Part shown: piece by piece, positions 8,282-16,181 of the stretch
Layout: each line of letters opens with the position of its first letter
How positions within the stretch are numbered: position 1 is the first letter of the stretch
DNA from: Streptococcus thermophilus
GTDB taxonomy: Bacteria > Actinomycetota > Actinomycetes > Mycobacteriales > Mycobacteriaceae
Length of the DNA: 64,000 bases
Direction: 5' to 3'
Assembly: GCA_900618065.1 (NCBI GenBank)
Contig: UYIL01000003.1
Coordinates: forward strand, 1,674,001 to 1,738,000
Notes under the pieces: model-generated
What the model was told of the DNA's origin: nothing
The model's input: only the letters and a program-made list of their open reading frames with translations
The model's database searches: none
Translations under genes and position numbers: made by a program

Positions 8282-10560
8282 TGACGTCGACCGACAAGCC
8301 GCAACGCCGATCGGGCGCGTCCATGCGCAGTGTTTCCGCCCGTCTCGCGCGGTCGCTGACTGGCGGGCGCCCCAAGACGAATCCGGTGCTGGAGCCGCTG
8401 TTCGCGATCCATAAGAAGTACCACCCCAAGGCCGATGCAGAGGTGCTCACTCGCGCCTATGACACTGCAGAGCGCCTGCACGAGGGTGTGACGCGCAAGT
8501 CCGGCGACCCGTACATCACGCACCCGCTGGCGGTGGCGACGATCTGCGCGGAGATCGGTATGGACACCACGACGGTGGTCGCGGCTTTGTTGCACGACAC
8601 GGTGGAGGACACCGACTACTCGCTTGCGGATCTCACGGAAGACTTCGGGCCTGAGGTTGCGCGGCTTGTCGACGGCGTGACCAAACTCGACAAAGTCGCC
8701 TTCGGCTCCGCCGCGGAGGCCGAGACAGTCCGCAAGATGGTCGTGGCCATGGCCCATGACCCGCGCGTGCTGGTGATCAAGGTGGCTGACCGTTTGCACA
8801 ACATGCGCACGATGCGCTTCCTCCCGCCGGAGAAGCAGCAGAAGAAGGCCCGTGAAACCTTGGAGGTCATTGCTCCGCTGGCGCATCGTCTGGGAATGGC
8901 GACCGTGAAGTGGGAGCTTGAAGACCTAGCTTTCGCCATTCTCTACCCGAAGAAGTACGAGGAGATTGTGCGCCTTGTCGCCGAGCGCGCCCCCTCGCGC
9001 GACCGGGCGTTGAAGGAGATCACCGCGGAGATCCAAACCGAGCTGAAGACCAACGGTGTGAAGGCCGATGTCATGGGGCGTCCGAAGCACTACTGGTCGA
9101 TTTACCAGAAGATGGTGGTGCGCGGCCGCGACTTCAACGAGATCTTCGATCTGGTGGGGATCCGCATCTTGGTGGATAACGTCAGCGACTGCTATGCGGC
9201 AATCGGCGTGGTCCACTCGATGTACTCGGCGATGCCGGGGCGGTTCAAGGACTACATCTCCAACCCGCGCTTCGGTGTGTACCAGTCGCTGCACACCACG
9301 GTGATGAATGATTCAGGTCGTCCCCTGGAGATCCAGGTGCGCACGCATGAGATGCACTATAACGCCGAATTCGGCGTGGCTGCGCACTGGCGCTATAAGG
9401 AGACGAAGGGCTCCCACAAGGGCGACCAGGCTGAGCTGGACCAGATGACGTGGATGCGTCAGCTGCTCGATTGGCAAAAGGAAGCGGCCGACCCGAACGA
9501 GTTTCTTGACTCGCTGCGTTATGACCTCACCTCAGCCCAGATCTTTTGTTTCACCCCAAAGGGTGATGTGATCAACCTTCCGTCGGGTTCTACTCCGGTG
9601 GACTTCGCGTACGCCGTCCACACGGAGGTCGGTCACCGCTGTATCGGCGCGAAAGTCAACGGCAAGCTCGTCGCACTCGAGTCCACGCTGAAGTCCGGCG
9701 ACCGCGTGGAGGTGTTCACGTCCAAGGACCCGAACGCGGGCCCGTCGCGCGATTGGCAGGACTTCGTCGTCTCCCCGCGTGCTCGGACAAAGATCCGCCA
9801 GTGGTTTGCCAAAGAGCGCCGCGAGGTGCACCTGGAGGCCGGGCGCGACGCGCTCGCTGCCGAGGTGCAGCGCGGCGGCCTGCCCATGCACCGTTTGTTC
9901 ACGACGGACTCCATGAACAAGGTCGCCGCCCAGCTGCACCACGACGGCATTGATTCGCTCTACGCGGCGATCGGTGCCGGCCAGGTGTCCGCCAAGCACG
10001 TGGTGGGCATGCTGATGGAGATGTTCGGCGACGAGGACGACGCCGTCGACGCGCTCACCGCGCGCACCCCGATGTCGGAGATGACTAAGGCGCCCACGCG
10101 CTCAGATGGTCCCGGCATCCTGGTCCAGGGGTCCCCGGATGTCATGGCGAAGCTTGCGCGGTGCTGCCAGCCCGTGCCGGGTGACGAGATCTTCGGCTTT
10201 GTCACCCGCGGCGGGGGAGTCTCGGTGCACCGTTCTGATTGCACGAACGCCGACAAGCTCCGCGCGGAAGAAGCACGGCTTATCGACGTCGCCTGGGACA
10301 GCGCTTCCCGCCACGGCGGCGTTTCGCTGGCCACCATGCAATTGGAGGCGCTGGACAAGCAAGGCTTGCTCGCTGAGCTCACCCGGGTGCTCAACGACCA
10401 CAAGCTGCCTGTCATTGCTTTCAACCATCGTTGCGACGACGACCACATCGCCACCGTTCGCTTCACATTCCAGGTCTCAGACACCAAGCAGCTGGGGACC
10501 CTGATGAACCAGGTGCGCAACATCGAGGGTGTCTTCGATGTCTACCGCGTGACCGCCTAA
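8281..10560 (+). CDS. rel: Bifunctional (p)ppGpp synthetase/hydrolase Rel
   Basis: A 759-residue long RelA/SpoT homologue that makes and degrades the stringent-response alarmones. The hydrolase HD domain is intact: H81 in ITHPLA and H105-D106 in [10 protein letters not shown]. The synthetase domain covers about 265-385, with [14 protein letters not shown] and [11 protein letters not shown]. The TGS domain starts near 418 ([19 protein letters not shown]) and an ACT-type domain ends the protein (from about 685). Both catalytic centres look functional. Transcription probably starts at the ATG itself. The gene ends before a strong hairpin shared with the opposite-strand gene. Confidence 0.96.
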   Translation: MTSTDKPQRRSGASMRSVSARLARSLTGGRPKTNPVLEPLFAIHKKYHPKADAEVLTRAYDTAERLHEGVTRKSGDPYITHPLAVATICAEIGMDTTTVVAALLHDTVEDTDYSLADLTEDFGPEVARLVDGVTKLDKVAFGSAAEAETVRKMVVAMAHDPRVLVIKVADRLHNMRTMRFLPPEKQQKKARETLEVIAPLAHRLGMATVKWELEDLAFAILYPKKYEEIVRLVAERAPSRDRALKEITAEIQTELKTNGVKADVMGRPKHYWSIYQKMVVRGRDFNEIFDLVGIRILVDNVSDCYAAIGVVHSMYSAMPGRFKDYISNPRFGVYQSLHTTVMNDSGRPLEIQVRTHEMHYNAEFGVAAHWRYKETKGSHKGDQAELDQMTWMRQLLDWQKEAADPNEFLDSLRYDLTSAQIFCFTPKGDVINLPSGSTPVDFAYAVHTEVGHRCIGAKVNGKLVALESTLKSGDRVEVFTSKDPNAGPSRDWQDFVVSPRARTKIRQWFAKERREVHLEAGRDALAAEVQRGGLPMHRLFTTDSMNKVAAQLHHDGIDSLYAAIGAGQVSAKHVVGMLMEMFGDEDDAVDALTARTPMSEMTKAPTRSDGPGILVQGSPDVMAKLARCCQPVPGDEIFGFVTRGGGVSVHRSDCTNADKLRAEEARLIDVAWDSASRHGGVSLATMQLEALDKQGLLAELTRVLNDHKLPVIAFNHRCDDDHIATVRFTFQVSDTKQLGTLMNQVRNIEGVFDVYRVTA

Positions 10561-10591
10561 AAACCGGGCCGCCAAGAGAGACGCGCGCAGC

Positions 10592-10621
10592 AAAAAGCCG
10601 CCAAGATGATCTTGGCGGCTT
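10592..10621 (-). terminator. Intrinsic terminator of the small secreted-protein gene, facing rel
   Basis: A 12-bp perfect stem, AAGCCGCCAAGA / TCTTGGCGGCTT, with a 3-base loop spans 10595-10621. Read on the minus strand the second arm runs straight into a five-base T run (complement of 10592-10596), so it is a canonical terminator for the gene ending at 10652. On the plus strand, rel transcripts would meet the same hairpin without a following T run. Confidence 0.85.
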
Positions 10622-10651
10622 CGCGGTCTTGTAGACCCCTGAAGAACTTTT

Positions 10652-10987
10652 TTACTTGAAGTTCTTGTCGATGAAGGTGATCACGGTGCCGAGAGCACCG
10701 ATGATCGCGGTGAACACAGCGATCCACGCGGTGATCTGCTTCGGGTCCCAGTTGCCATCCTTGTCAGACGAGTTTTCCTTAATGAACTCGCCGAAGGACT
10801 GCTTCTTTTCTTCCTCGCCGTCCTTGGTCTCCCCGTTTCCCTTGCCCTTCTCTGCCTTGTTGGAGGAGGAGCCGAGGGAAACGTTGCTGCTAGCCTCCTT
10901 CTCCTCAGCGAAAGCCGGAGCGGACATGCCGGCGATGGAAACGGTTGCAGCGGTTGCAGCGGCGAGGAGGCCCTTGCGGATCTTCAT
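10652..10987 (-). CDS. Small secreted protein with C-terminal hydrophobic helix, function unknown
   Basis: A 111-residue protein with a clear Sec signal peptide: MKIRKGLLAAATAATVSIAG, then AFA-EE as the likely cleavage site near residue 27. The mature chain has a Ser/Lys/Glu-rich linker and ends with a hydrophobic segment of about 22 residues (ITAWIAVFTAIIGALGTVIT) before the basic tail DKNFK. The gene is monocistronic with its own -35/-10 promoter, a GAAAGG ribosome site and a strong terminator, which suggests high expression. The C-terminus could be a membrane anchor or an amphipathic pore-forming helix, but no family was recognised. The opposite-strand frame of equal length is a shadow. 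Confidence 0.8.
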   Translation of the reverse strand: MKIRKGLLAAATAATVSIAGMSAPAFAEEKEASSNVSLGSSSNKAEKGKGNGETKDGEEEKKQSFGEFIKENSSDKDGNWDPKQITAWIAVFTAIIGALGTVITFIDKNFK

Positions 10988-11026
10988 GTGAGTGCCTTTC
11001 GGAATAAGCTCGTGATGACGGTGGAT

Positions 11027-11055
11027 ACCTTACATAGCCGTTATTGCAAGGGCAA
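11027..11055 (-). promoter_or_regulatory. Sigma-70-type promoter of the small secreted-protein gene
   Basis: On the minus strand the -35 TTGCCC (complement of 11050-11055) and the -10 TAAGGT (complement of 11027-11032) are separated by exactly 17 bases. The start codon lies about 40 bases downstream of the -10, preceded by GAAAGG. Confidence 0.65.
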
Positions 11056-11262
11056 GATCTTTCACAGTGAATTCATTCGGAATACGCGGTTTCCTCACCT
11101 GTTTCAGTTAGTCCTGTGATCTTCTGTGGAGCGAGCTGCTTGAGCCGTAGTCTCACTATGAATGCGCGAAAACTACTTGACGTGGTGATTGTCTAGATGT
11201 TTTGTCGCATCGGTGGCTGGTTTCTGTGGGGGTGCCGGGAGCGTCGATAGGCGGAATGCGCT

Positions 11263-11304
11263 AAAAGGAAGCCCCGCTTCTGTGATGAAGATCACTAAGC
11301 GGGG
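11263..11304 (-). terminator. Intrinsic terminator downstream of the cyclophilin gene
   Basis: Stem CCCCGCTT (11272-11279) pairs with AAGCGGGG (11297-11304), with a further inner stem GTGAT/ATCAC around the loop GAAG. On the minus strand the hairpin is followed by CCTTTTAG, a modest U tract. It lies 18 bases after the cyclophilin stop codon. Confidence 0.75.
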
Positions 11305-11321
11305 GAGAGGGTAAACGGGTG

Positions 11322-12206
11322 TTATCCGACCTGTGCGGAAGTGATTCGCACTTCCTCAGCCGGAGCCCCGTCACCGGGGCTCATCATCGTCATCGCCTCT
11401 TCTTCGTTCTCCGGCTGCTTCACGCCCTTCTCGGCGATCTTGTCCAGAGTTGCCAAGCCCTCGTCACTAATGGTGCCGAAGTAGGTGTAGGCCGGCGGCA
11501 ACGGGGAGTCCTGGTAGTTGAGGAAGAACTGGGAACCATTCGTGCTCGGGCCCGAGTTGGCCATCGCGATGGTGCCGCGCTCGTACAAGGAGGTCATGTT
11601 CTCACTCTCGGCCGGGTCATCGACCGGGTACTCGTCGGCGAACGCGAAACCTGGACCGCCGGAACCGGTGCCGGAGGGGTCACCGCACTGCAGAACGTGC
11701 AGGCCCTCGGTAGTGATGCGGTGGCAGATCGTGTCGTTGTAATAGCCCTCCTTGGCCAAGTACTCGATGGCGTTGACCGTGCACGGGGACACGGAACGGT
11801 CGAGTGTCATGCCGATCGGTCCGGCGGAGGTGTCCAGGGTGACGTCGACCGTGCCCTGGGTGGAGACGTTCTCCTGTTCCGGCAGGCCCGTGAAGAACTC
11901 GTTCTGCTCGTTCTCGGTGTAAGTGCACGAGACAGTCTCCTCGAGCGGTTCCGAACGTTCACGGGACAGCGCCACCGGGTCCATCTCCTGCTGGTCCTCG
12001 GTCTGCTCCTGCTCCTCGGCATTGATCTCCTCGTCGTCGCTGCCCCAAGTCGCGGCCAAGTAAATTCCGCCGCCCACAAGCGCAATCACAAGCAGCGACA
12101 AAGCTGCAATCGTCCAGGGGCGCTGTTGCTCCTTGCGGTCGCGCGCCTTGATCTCGCGGTCGAGCTCTTTCAGAGCATCCTTGCCGCGCTGTGCATTGTT
12201 GGTCAC
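11322..12206 (-). CDS. Membrane-anchored peptidyl-prolyl cis-trans isomerase (cyclophilin type)
   Basis: A 294-residue protein. A cytoplasmic charged N-terminus (MTNNAQRGKDALKELDRE) is followed by one transmembrane helix at about 31-52 (TIAALSLLVIALVGGGIYLA), an acidic Glu/Gln linker and an extracytoplasmic cyclophilin domain from about residue 115 to the end. Family signatures include NDTICHRI, GSGGPGFAFADEY, TIAMANSGPSTNGSQFFLN and YTYFGTI. It should assist proline isomerisation of exported proteins. I chose the GTG at 12206 because AAAGGGAG lies 7 bases upstream; the frame stays open 80 codons further, but those residues run through an intergenic repeat region and look non-coding. Confidence 0.9.
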   Translation of the reverse strand: MTNNAQRGKDALKELDREIKARDRKEQQRPWTIAALSLLVIALVGGGIYLAATWGSDDEEINAEEQEQTEDQQEMDPVALSRERSEPLEETVSCTYTENEQNEFFTGLPEQENVSTQGTVDVTLDTSAGPIGMTLDRSVSPCTVNAIEYLAKEGYYNDTICHRITTEGLHVLQCGDPSGTGSGGPGFAFADEYPVDDPAESENMTSLYERGTIAMANSGPSTNGSQFFLNYQDSPLPPAYTYFGTISDEGLATLDKIAEKGVKQPENEEEAMTMMSPGDGAPAEEVRITSAQVG

Positions 12207-12572
12207 GTGAACTCCCTTTAACTGGTGGGCGTAGGTGGTCGAATGCATAAAAAGCCTAGTCGGTGTGTGCTTCTCGGGTGTGTGAGGGGTCGCGAGTCGA
12301 GGGGAGAAAGATATATGCAGTAGGCGAACCCCGGCACAGATGTCGCTGTTGGTTGTGGAAACACTGCAGGAGCAGGCGTAACCGGCCCGCTCAGATCCCG
12401 GCATGGATGTCGGGAGTGTAAGGGGTGCATTCTCGCAGGTGGGCACAGTAGACCATGGTCAACCCCGACATGGAAGTCGGCATTAGGGTAACGAGCTATA
12501 TCGCACGAGCCCCGCGATGAGGCCAGCGGATCGTCGTGGCGTGACGGCGCGACCTTATTTACTGTGGGGCTC
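12207..12572. other. Divergent intergenic region between cyclophilin and tpx
   Basis: A 366-base gap carrying the upstream regions of two divergent genes. The minus side has AAAGGGAG for the cyclophilin gene and a possible -10 TAGGCT further up. The centre holds three imperfect palindromes at constant 67-base spacing (separate entry). The plus side has an AT-rich TTATTT just before tpx. Confidence 0.7.
12329..12482. repeat. Array of three ~18-bp imperfect palindromes at exact 67-bp spacing
   Basis: Three copies of a CCGRCAtgGAtGTCGG-like element are present: CCGGCACAGATGTCG at 12331, CCGGCATGGATGTCG at 12398 and CCGACATGGAAGTCG at 12465. The start-to-start distance is 67 bases both times. 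The middle copy is the best palindrome (CCCGGCAT-GG-ATGTCGGG). The sequence between copies is only weakly similar, so the periodicity is mainly carried by the palindromes. They could be operators for a dimeric regulator acting on tpx, on the cyclophilin gene or on both. Confidence 0.7.
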
Positions 12573-13073
12573 ATGGCTAACGTGACCTTCCGTAATGAAC
12601 CGACCACGACTTCCGGCGAACTGCCCACGGTGGGCTCTGCGATTCCGTCTTTCGAGCTCGTCGGCGGCGACATGGGTGCTGTCCGCGACACCGACTTCAC
12701 CGGCAAGAGACTGGTGCTGAACATCTTTCCGTCCCTGGACACAGGCGTGTGCGCAGAGTCGGTGCGCAAGTTCAATAAACTCGCCGCTGATTTCGACGAC
12801 ACCGTGGTGCTGTGCATCTCCAAGGACCTGCCCTTTGCACAGCAGCGATTCTGCGCGGCTGAGGGAGTCGAGAACGTGATTTCTGCGTCAGCGTTCCGCG
12901 CCACCTTCGGCGAGGATTACGGCGTGATCATGCAGGGCTCGCCGATCGAGGGGCTACTGGCGCGTTCTGTCGTGGTGACCGATACGAACCACAACATCGT
13001 GCACACCGAGCTGGTCGGTGAAATCGCCAATGAGCCCGACTACGATGCTGCAAAGGAAGCACTGAGCAAGTAA
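12573..13073 (+). CDS. tpx: Thiol peroxidase Tpx (atypical 2-Cys peroxiredoxin)
   Basis: A 166-residue peroxiredoxin reducing hydroperoxides with electrons from thioredoxin. The peroxidatic Cys is C60 in FPSLDTGVCAESV and the resolving Cys is C94 in AQQRFCAAEG; C81 (VVLCISKD) is the third conserved Cys, so the spacing matches the Tpx family. I start at ATG 12573 (MANVTFRNEP); an in-frame GTG three codons earlier adds only MGL. No clear Shine-Dalgarno precedes the ATG. The stop TAA overlaps the ATG of the next gene (TAATG), so the hydrolase is probably co-translated with it. Confidence 0.95.
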   Translation: MANVTFRNEPTTTSGELPTVGSAIPSFELVGGDMGAVRDTDFTGKRLVLNIFPSLDTGVCAESVRKFNKLAADFDDTVVLCISKDLPFAQQRFCAAEGVENVISASAFRATFGEDYGVIMQGSPIEGLLARSVVVTDTNHNIVHTELVGEIANEPDYDAAKEALSK

Positions 13074-13732
13074 TGCAGCTTTCTGGTTTCACCGCTGGGC
13101 CGTTCCAGACCAACACATACGTCGTCGTCGGCGAAGCGGATAGTTCGGGCCGGCCGGCGGCGTTTGTTGTGGATCCGGGGCTCGGTACCGTCGATAAGGT
13201 GAAAGAGATTCTGGGGCGGAACGATGCGCAGCTCGAGTGCGTTGTGCTCACCCATGGCCACATCGACCACACACGTGAATGTGCCGAGTTCGGCGTCCCC
13301 GTCTATATCCACCCCGACGATGAGGTCATGCTCGATCCGAAGTGGGGCGCACCCGGTCAGTTCGCGCAGCTCTTCCAGACGGATGAGATGAAGATGCCGT
13401 CGGATCTGCGGCACTTGGAGTCTGGCGCTGCGATGACGTTTGCCGGCATCGAGTTCCGGGTCGTTCACGCCCCTGGCCACTCGCCGGGGTCATCGATCCT
13501 GGTGAACGACGAGAACAATGTGGCTCTGACCGGTGATGTCATCTTTGCCGGGACGATCGGCCGCACAGATCTACCACTCGGCGACCCGGCTGCAATGAAT
13601 GAGTCTCTGGCGGGGCCCGTGTGGGACCTCGACGACTCGCTTACCCTTCTGCCCGGCCACGGCGCAGCCACCACAATGGACAAGGAACGTCGGACGAACC
13701 CGTTTCTCATCGAGGCAGGATCAGCGCGCTAA
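13073..13732 (+). CDS. MBL-fold metallo-hydrolase (glyoxalase II-like)
   Basis: A 219-residue metallo-beta-lactamase-fold hydrolase. The metal-binding HGHIDH lies at about 62-67, followed by [11 protein letters not shown] (third His), [15 protein letters not shown] (bridging Asp) and [10 protein letters not shown] (last His). All expected zinc or iron ligands are therefore present. Proteins of this subgroup are annotated as hydroxyacylglutathione hydrolase-like, but corynebacteria use mycothiol, so the true thioester substrate is unknown. Its start overlaps the tpx stop, which hints at a thiol or peroxide detoxification link. Its end carries the promoter region of hisS. Confidence 0.9.
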   Translation: MQLSGFTAGPFQTNTYVVVGEADSSGRPAAFVVDPGLGTVDKVKEILGRNDAQLECVVLTHGHIDHTRECAEFGVPVYIHPDDEVMLDPKWGAPGQFAQLFQTDEMKMPSDLRHLESGAAMTFAGIEFRVVHAPGHSPGSSILVNDENNVALTGDVIFAGTIGRTDLPLGDPAAMNESLAGPVWDLDDSLTLLPGHGAATTMDKERRTNPFLIEAGSAR

Positions 13733-13744
13733 GATCGACCGACG
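13730..13744 (+). promoter_or_regulatory. -10 element for a probably leaderless hisS transcript
   Basis: TAAGAT at 13730-13735 overlaps the stop codon of the upstream hydrolase. Eight bases separate it from the hisS GTG at 13744, too close for a normal leader with a ribosome site. No Shine-Dalgarno is seen. Confidence 0.55.
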
Positions 13745-15069
13745 TGAGCAACACTGGCCAGCCCGAAAAGACCGAGAAGTTTCAGCCGCTGAGCGCCCCG
13801 AAGGGAGTGCCGGATTACGTCCCGCCGACGTCTGCCACGTTCCATGCGGTCCGCTCCGAATTCGTCCATCAGGCGCAACTGGCCGGCTACCAGCACATCG
13901 AGTTGCCGATTTTCGAGGACACCACGCTCTTCGCGCGCGGCGTCGGCGAGTCCACGGATGTCGTCTCGAAAGAGATGTACACCTTCGCCGACCGCGGTGA
14001 CCGCTCTGTCACACTGCGCCCGGAGGGCACTGCAGGCGTCATGCGTGCTGTCATCGAGCACAATCTCGACCGCGGCCAGTTGCCGGTCAAGCTCAACTAC
14101 TACGGCCCATTCTTCCGCTACGAGCGCCCGCAGGCCGGCCGCTACCGCCAGCTCCAACAGGTCGGTGTGGAAGCGATCGGGGTTGACGATCCGCTTCTGG
14201 ACGTTGAAGTGATCGCCCTGGCAGACCGTTGCTACCGCGCAGTGGGCTTGACCGGCTACCGCCTCGAGCTGACCAGCCTGGGGGATAGCACCTGCCGCCC
14301 GGCGTACCGTCAGAAGCTGCAGGACTTCCTCTTGGATCTGCCGCTGGATGAGGAAACCCGTCACCGTGCCCAGATCAACCCGCTGCGCGTGTTGGACGAC
14401 AAGCGCCCCGAGGTCCAGGAGATGACCGCGGACGCGCCGCTCATGCTTGACCACCTGAGTGACGAGTGTCGCGCGCACTTCGAGACTGTCATCGGCTCGC
14501 TCGATGACCTCGGTATCGCCTACACGATCAATCCGCGCATGGTCCGTGGCTTGGACTACTACACCAAGACGTGCTTCGAGTTCGTTCACGACGGCCTTGG
14601 CGCACAGTCCGGCATCGGTGGCGGCGGGCGCTATGACGGTCTCATGGCCCAGATCGGCGGCCAAGACCTCTCCGGCATCGGCTTCGGCCTGGGAGTGGAC
14701 CGCACTGTGCTCGCTCTGGAAGCTGAAGGAGTGCAGATCGAGGGCGTTGACCAGCGCGTCGTCGCATACGGTGTGGGCATTGGCGAGCAGGCTCAGAAGC
14801 GCATGGCATTGCTTATCGACGAGCTCCGCGCCAACGGCATCTCCGCCGACATGTCTTACGGCGGCCGCGGGCTCAAGGGGGCGATGAAGGGCGCTGACCG
14901 CTCCGGCGCAAGCGTTGCCCTGGTCCTGGGCGAGCGCGAACTCGAAGCCGGCGAGATCACTGTCAAGAACCTCGAGGACCAAACTCAGAAGACCGTTGCC
15001 CTCGACGTTCATAAGATTATCGACGCGATTTTCGGCCCTGACGACACCGATGGGCCTGGTGAAGTTTAG
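13744..15069 (+). CDS. hisS: Histidine--tRNA ligase
   Basis: A 441-residue class II synthetase charging tRNA-His. Motif 2 is visible as [13 protein letters not shown], the histidine-binding motifs as [11 protein letters not shown] and [12 protein letters not shown], and the anticodon-binding domain covers the last 100 residues ([20 protein letters not shown]). Length matches the bacterial family. The frame is open upstream inside the hydrolase gene, but GTG 13744 gives the family-like N-terminus ([17 protein letters not shown]) and directly follows a -10 hexamer. The gene converges on the EcsC-family gene 39 bases later. Confidence 0.95.
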   Translation: MSNTGQPEKTEKFQPLSAPKGVPDYVPPTSATFHAVRSEFVHQAQLAGYQHIELPIFEDTTLFARGVGESTDVVSKEMYTFADRGDRSVTLRPEGTAGVMRAVIEHNLDRGQLPVKLNYYGPFFRYERPQAGRYRQLQQVGVEAIGVDDPLLDVEVIALADRCYRAVGLTGYRLELTSLGDSTCRPAYRQKLQDFLLDLPLDEETRHRAQINPLRVLDDKRPEVQEMTADAPLMLDHLSDECRAHFETVIGSLDDLGIAYTINPRMVRGLDYYTKTCFEFVHDGLGAQSGIGGGGRYDGLMAQIGGQDLSGIGFGLGVDRTVLALEAEGVQIEGVDQRVVAYGVGIGEQAQKRMALLIDELRANGISADMSYGGRGLKGAMKGADRSGASVALVLGERELEAGEITVKNLEDQTQKTVALDVHKIIDAIFGPDDTDGPGEV

Positions 15070-15108
15070 CGCTTCATCAACTGCGTTCACCTTGGCGTCT
15101 GTTAGGCA

Positions 15109-15813
15109 TCATTCGAACTCTTCGAATGCCTTGCGCGCGCTGAGAATCGTGCTGTGGGCAATGGCGTAGTTGCCGGCTCCGCCGATAACGGCACCGAATC
15201 CAAAGGGAAGTACTTTGCCCAGTTGAATGACTCCGCGCTGGCTGAACTTGGTGACAAAATAGGGACCCAGCTTCCTATTGATGCTTCGCACCGTCTGCAT
15301 GGGAATCTGCTGAACCGCCTTCTTGCCCAAATGCTGCCCAGTGGTTTCTGCTGCGCGGGTGGCCACGCCTGTTGCGCTGCCCCCTAATAATACGGTCATT
15401 ACTAGAGCCCGCTGGCGCTCTATGTCTTCTAGATCGAGGTCATAAAGCCGCGCGAGAGCGAGAATGTACCTCGCTGCACTCGTGAAGAACCACACCACGT
15501 CCCCAGCTACCGCGGCGACCCCTACGAAAGTGCCTACTCCAGGTGCTGCGCTACTAGCTCCGGTGGCTACACCGGTAACGGTCACGCTTTGCCGAAAATC
15601 ACGTTCCAGCTGGTTCGCAAGTTCTTTAGTGCTAGCGGTTGGACGCTTCCTGCGCAGAGCTTCGACGCGCCGCGCGCTCCAGGCCGCTCCCCCAATTAGA
15701 GCTTCGTCCAGAGCTTTCATTAGGGGGTGAGTTCGGGAGAACTCAACCTCCTTTGACGACTTGTCATGATCGTCTTCTTGCGGATCGAATCCGGTAGCAT
15801 CCTCTAAGCCCAT
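15109..15813 (-). CDS. EcsC family protein
   Basis: A 234-residue protein resembling the EcsC family (named after the third gene of the Bacillus ecs locus). Charged N-terminal 40 residues precede an Ala/Gly-rich hydrophobic region at about 85-115 (TGVATGASSAAPGVGTFVGV), a helix with WFFTSAARYILALARLYDL, and a second hydrophobic part near 205-225. Biochemical function of this family is unknown; it may associate with the membrane. A GGAGG site lies 6-7 bases before the ATG. No ABC transporter genes flank it on its strand, so it is an orphan here. Confidence 0.75.
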   Translation of the reverse strand: MGLEDATGFDPQEDDHDKSSKEVEFSRTHPLMKALDEALIGGAAWSARRVEALRRKRPTASTKELANQLERDFRQSVTVTGVATGASSAAPGVGTFVGVAAVAGDVVWFFTSAARYILALARLYDLDLEDIERQRALVMTVLLGGSATGVATRAAETTGQHLGKKAVQQIPMQTVRSINRKLGPYFVTKFSQRGVIQLGKVLPFGFGAVIGGAGNYAIAHSTILSARKAFEEFE

Positions 15814-16181
15814 TGCCAGCCTCCATTGGTGTCTTATGCTCGTCGACTGGCAGGGGCCAGACCTTGACTACTTTCGCTGTAAAGCTTAACCGTAGATTGC
15901 GAACCGTCGACGCAAAATTAATGACAAAATGGATTCCGCCCATTTGAACCGAGAGGCAGTGGAGTAGTTCAGCTTGCATCTACGGACCCAGCGACTCCGC
16001 ATATGGCGTTGGGGTGTCGAGGACAGCAGATGGATGATCGCGTGCGTGAATGCGGGGGTAGCAGGGGTGGACTACCCCTGTGCAGGAAAATGCCTGTGCA
16101 GCAAAACGCCAATGTTAAGGTCAACCTAAGGTTTGATGAAAACTAAACCGATGGGTTCGCCGGCTAACAGAGGAGAAGCAT
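15814..16181. other. Intergenic region upstream of the sugar ABC operon
   Basis: A 368-base gap, richer in short repeats than its neighbours. It includes an inverted repeat CAGGGGT-N5-ACCCCTG (16062-16080), a tandem 16-bp direct repeat (16077-16108), the palindrome AACCTAAGGTT (16123-16133) and two TAAGGT hexamers 11 bases apart (16116 and 16127). One of the TAAGGT hexamers could be a -10. The GAGGAG site before 16182 serves the ATPase gene. A minus-strand frame at 15764-15979 has no family-like features and is not called. Confidence 0.65.
16062..16108 (+). repeat. Inverted repeat plus tandem 16-bp direct repeat, candidate operator of the sugar operon
   Basis: CAGGGGT/ACCCCTG (7-bp arms, 5-base spacer) ends inside the first copy of CCTGTGCAGGAAAATG (16077-16092). 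The second copy CCTGTGCAGCAAAACG follows without gap (16093-16108), with 14 of 16 bases identical. The position 75-120 bases before the ATPase start suits a regulator binding site, but no regulator gene is adjacent. Confidence 0.5.

Larger units (their letters stand above)
10988..11321. other. Intergenic region between the small secreted gene and the cyclophilin gene
   Basis: A 334-base stretch. It holds the ribosome site and promoter of the minus-strand secreted-protein gene (10988-11055) and the terminator of the cyclophilin gene (11263-11304). I see no supported gene between about 11060 and 11260. Confidence 0.7.

Noticed and set aside
10656..10991. Plus-strand frame of 111 codons exactly opposite the small secreted gene
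   Set aside because: The minus-strand frame has a perfect signal peptide, promoter, ribosome site and terminator; the plus-strand frame has none.
12207..12446. N-terminal extension of the cyclophilin by 80 codons
   Set aside because: It would translate through the 67-bp-spaced palindromes; GTG 12206 has an excellent ribosome site and gives a normal cytoplasmic N-terminus.
15764..15979. A 71-codon minus-strand frame before the EcsC-family gene
   Set aside because: Overlaps the EcsC start and ribosome site in another frame; composition is not protein-like.
16115..16133. DtxR-box-like sequence upstream of the sugar operon
   Set aside because: The reverse complement reads TTAGGTTGACCTTAA, but only about 12 of 19 positions fit the DtxR consensus and the second half-site is poor; an iron-controlled sugar importer is not expected.
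15814..16181. Search for a GlxR (CRP-type) site TGTGA-N6-TCACA upstream of the sugar operon
   Set aside because: TGTGCA occurs twice in the tandem repeat but no TCACA half-site is suitably placed.
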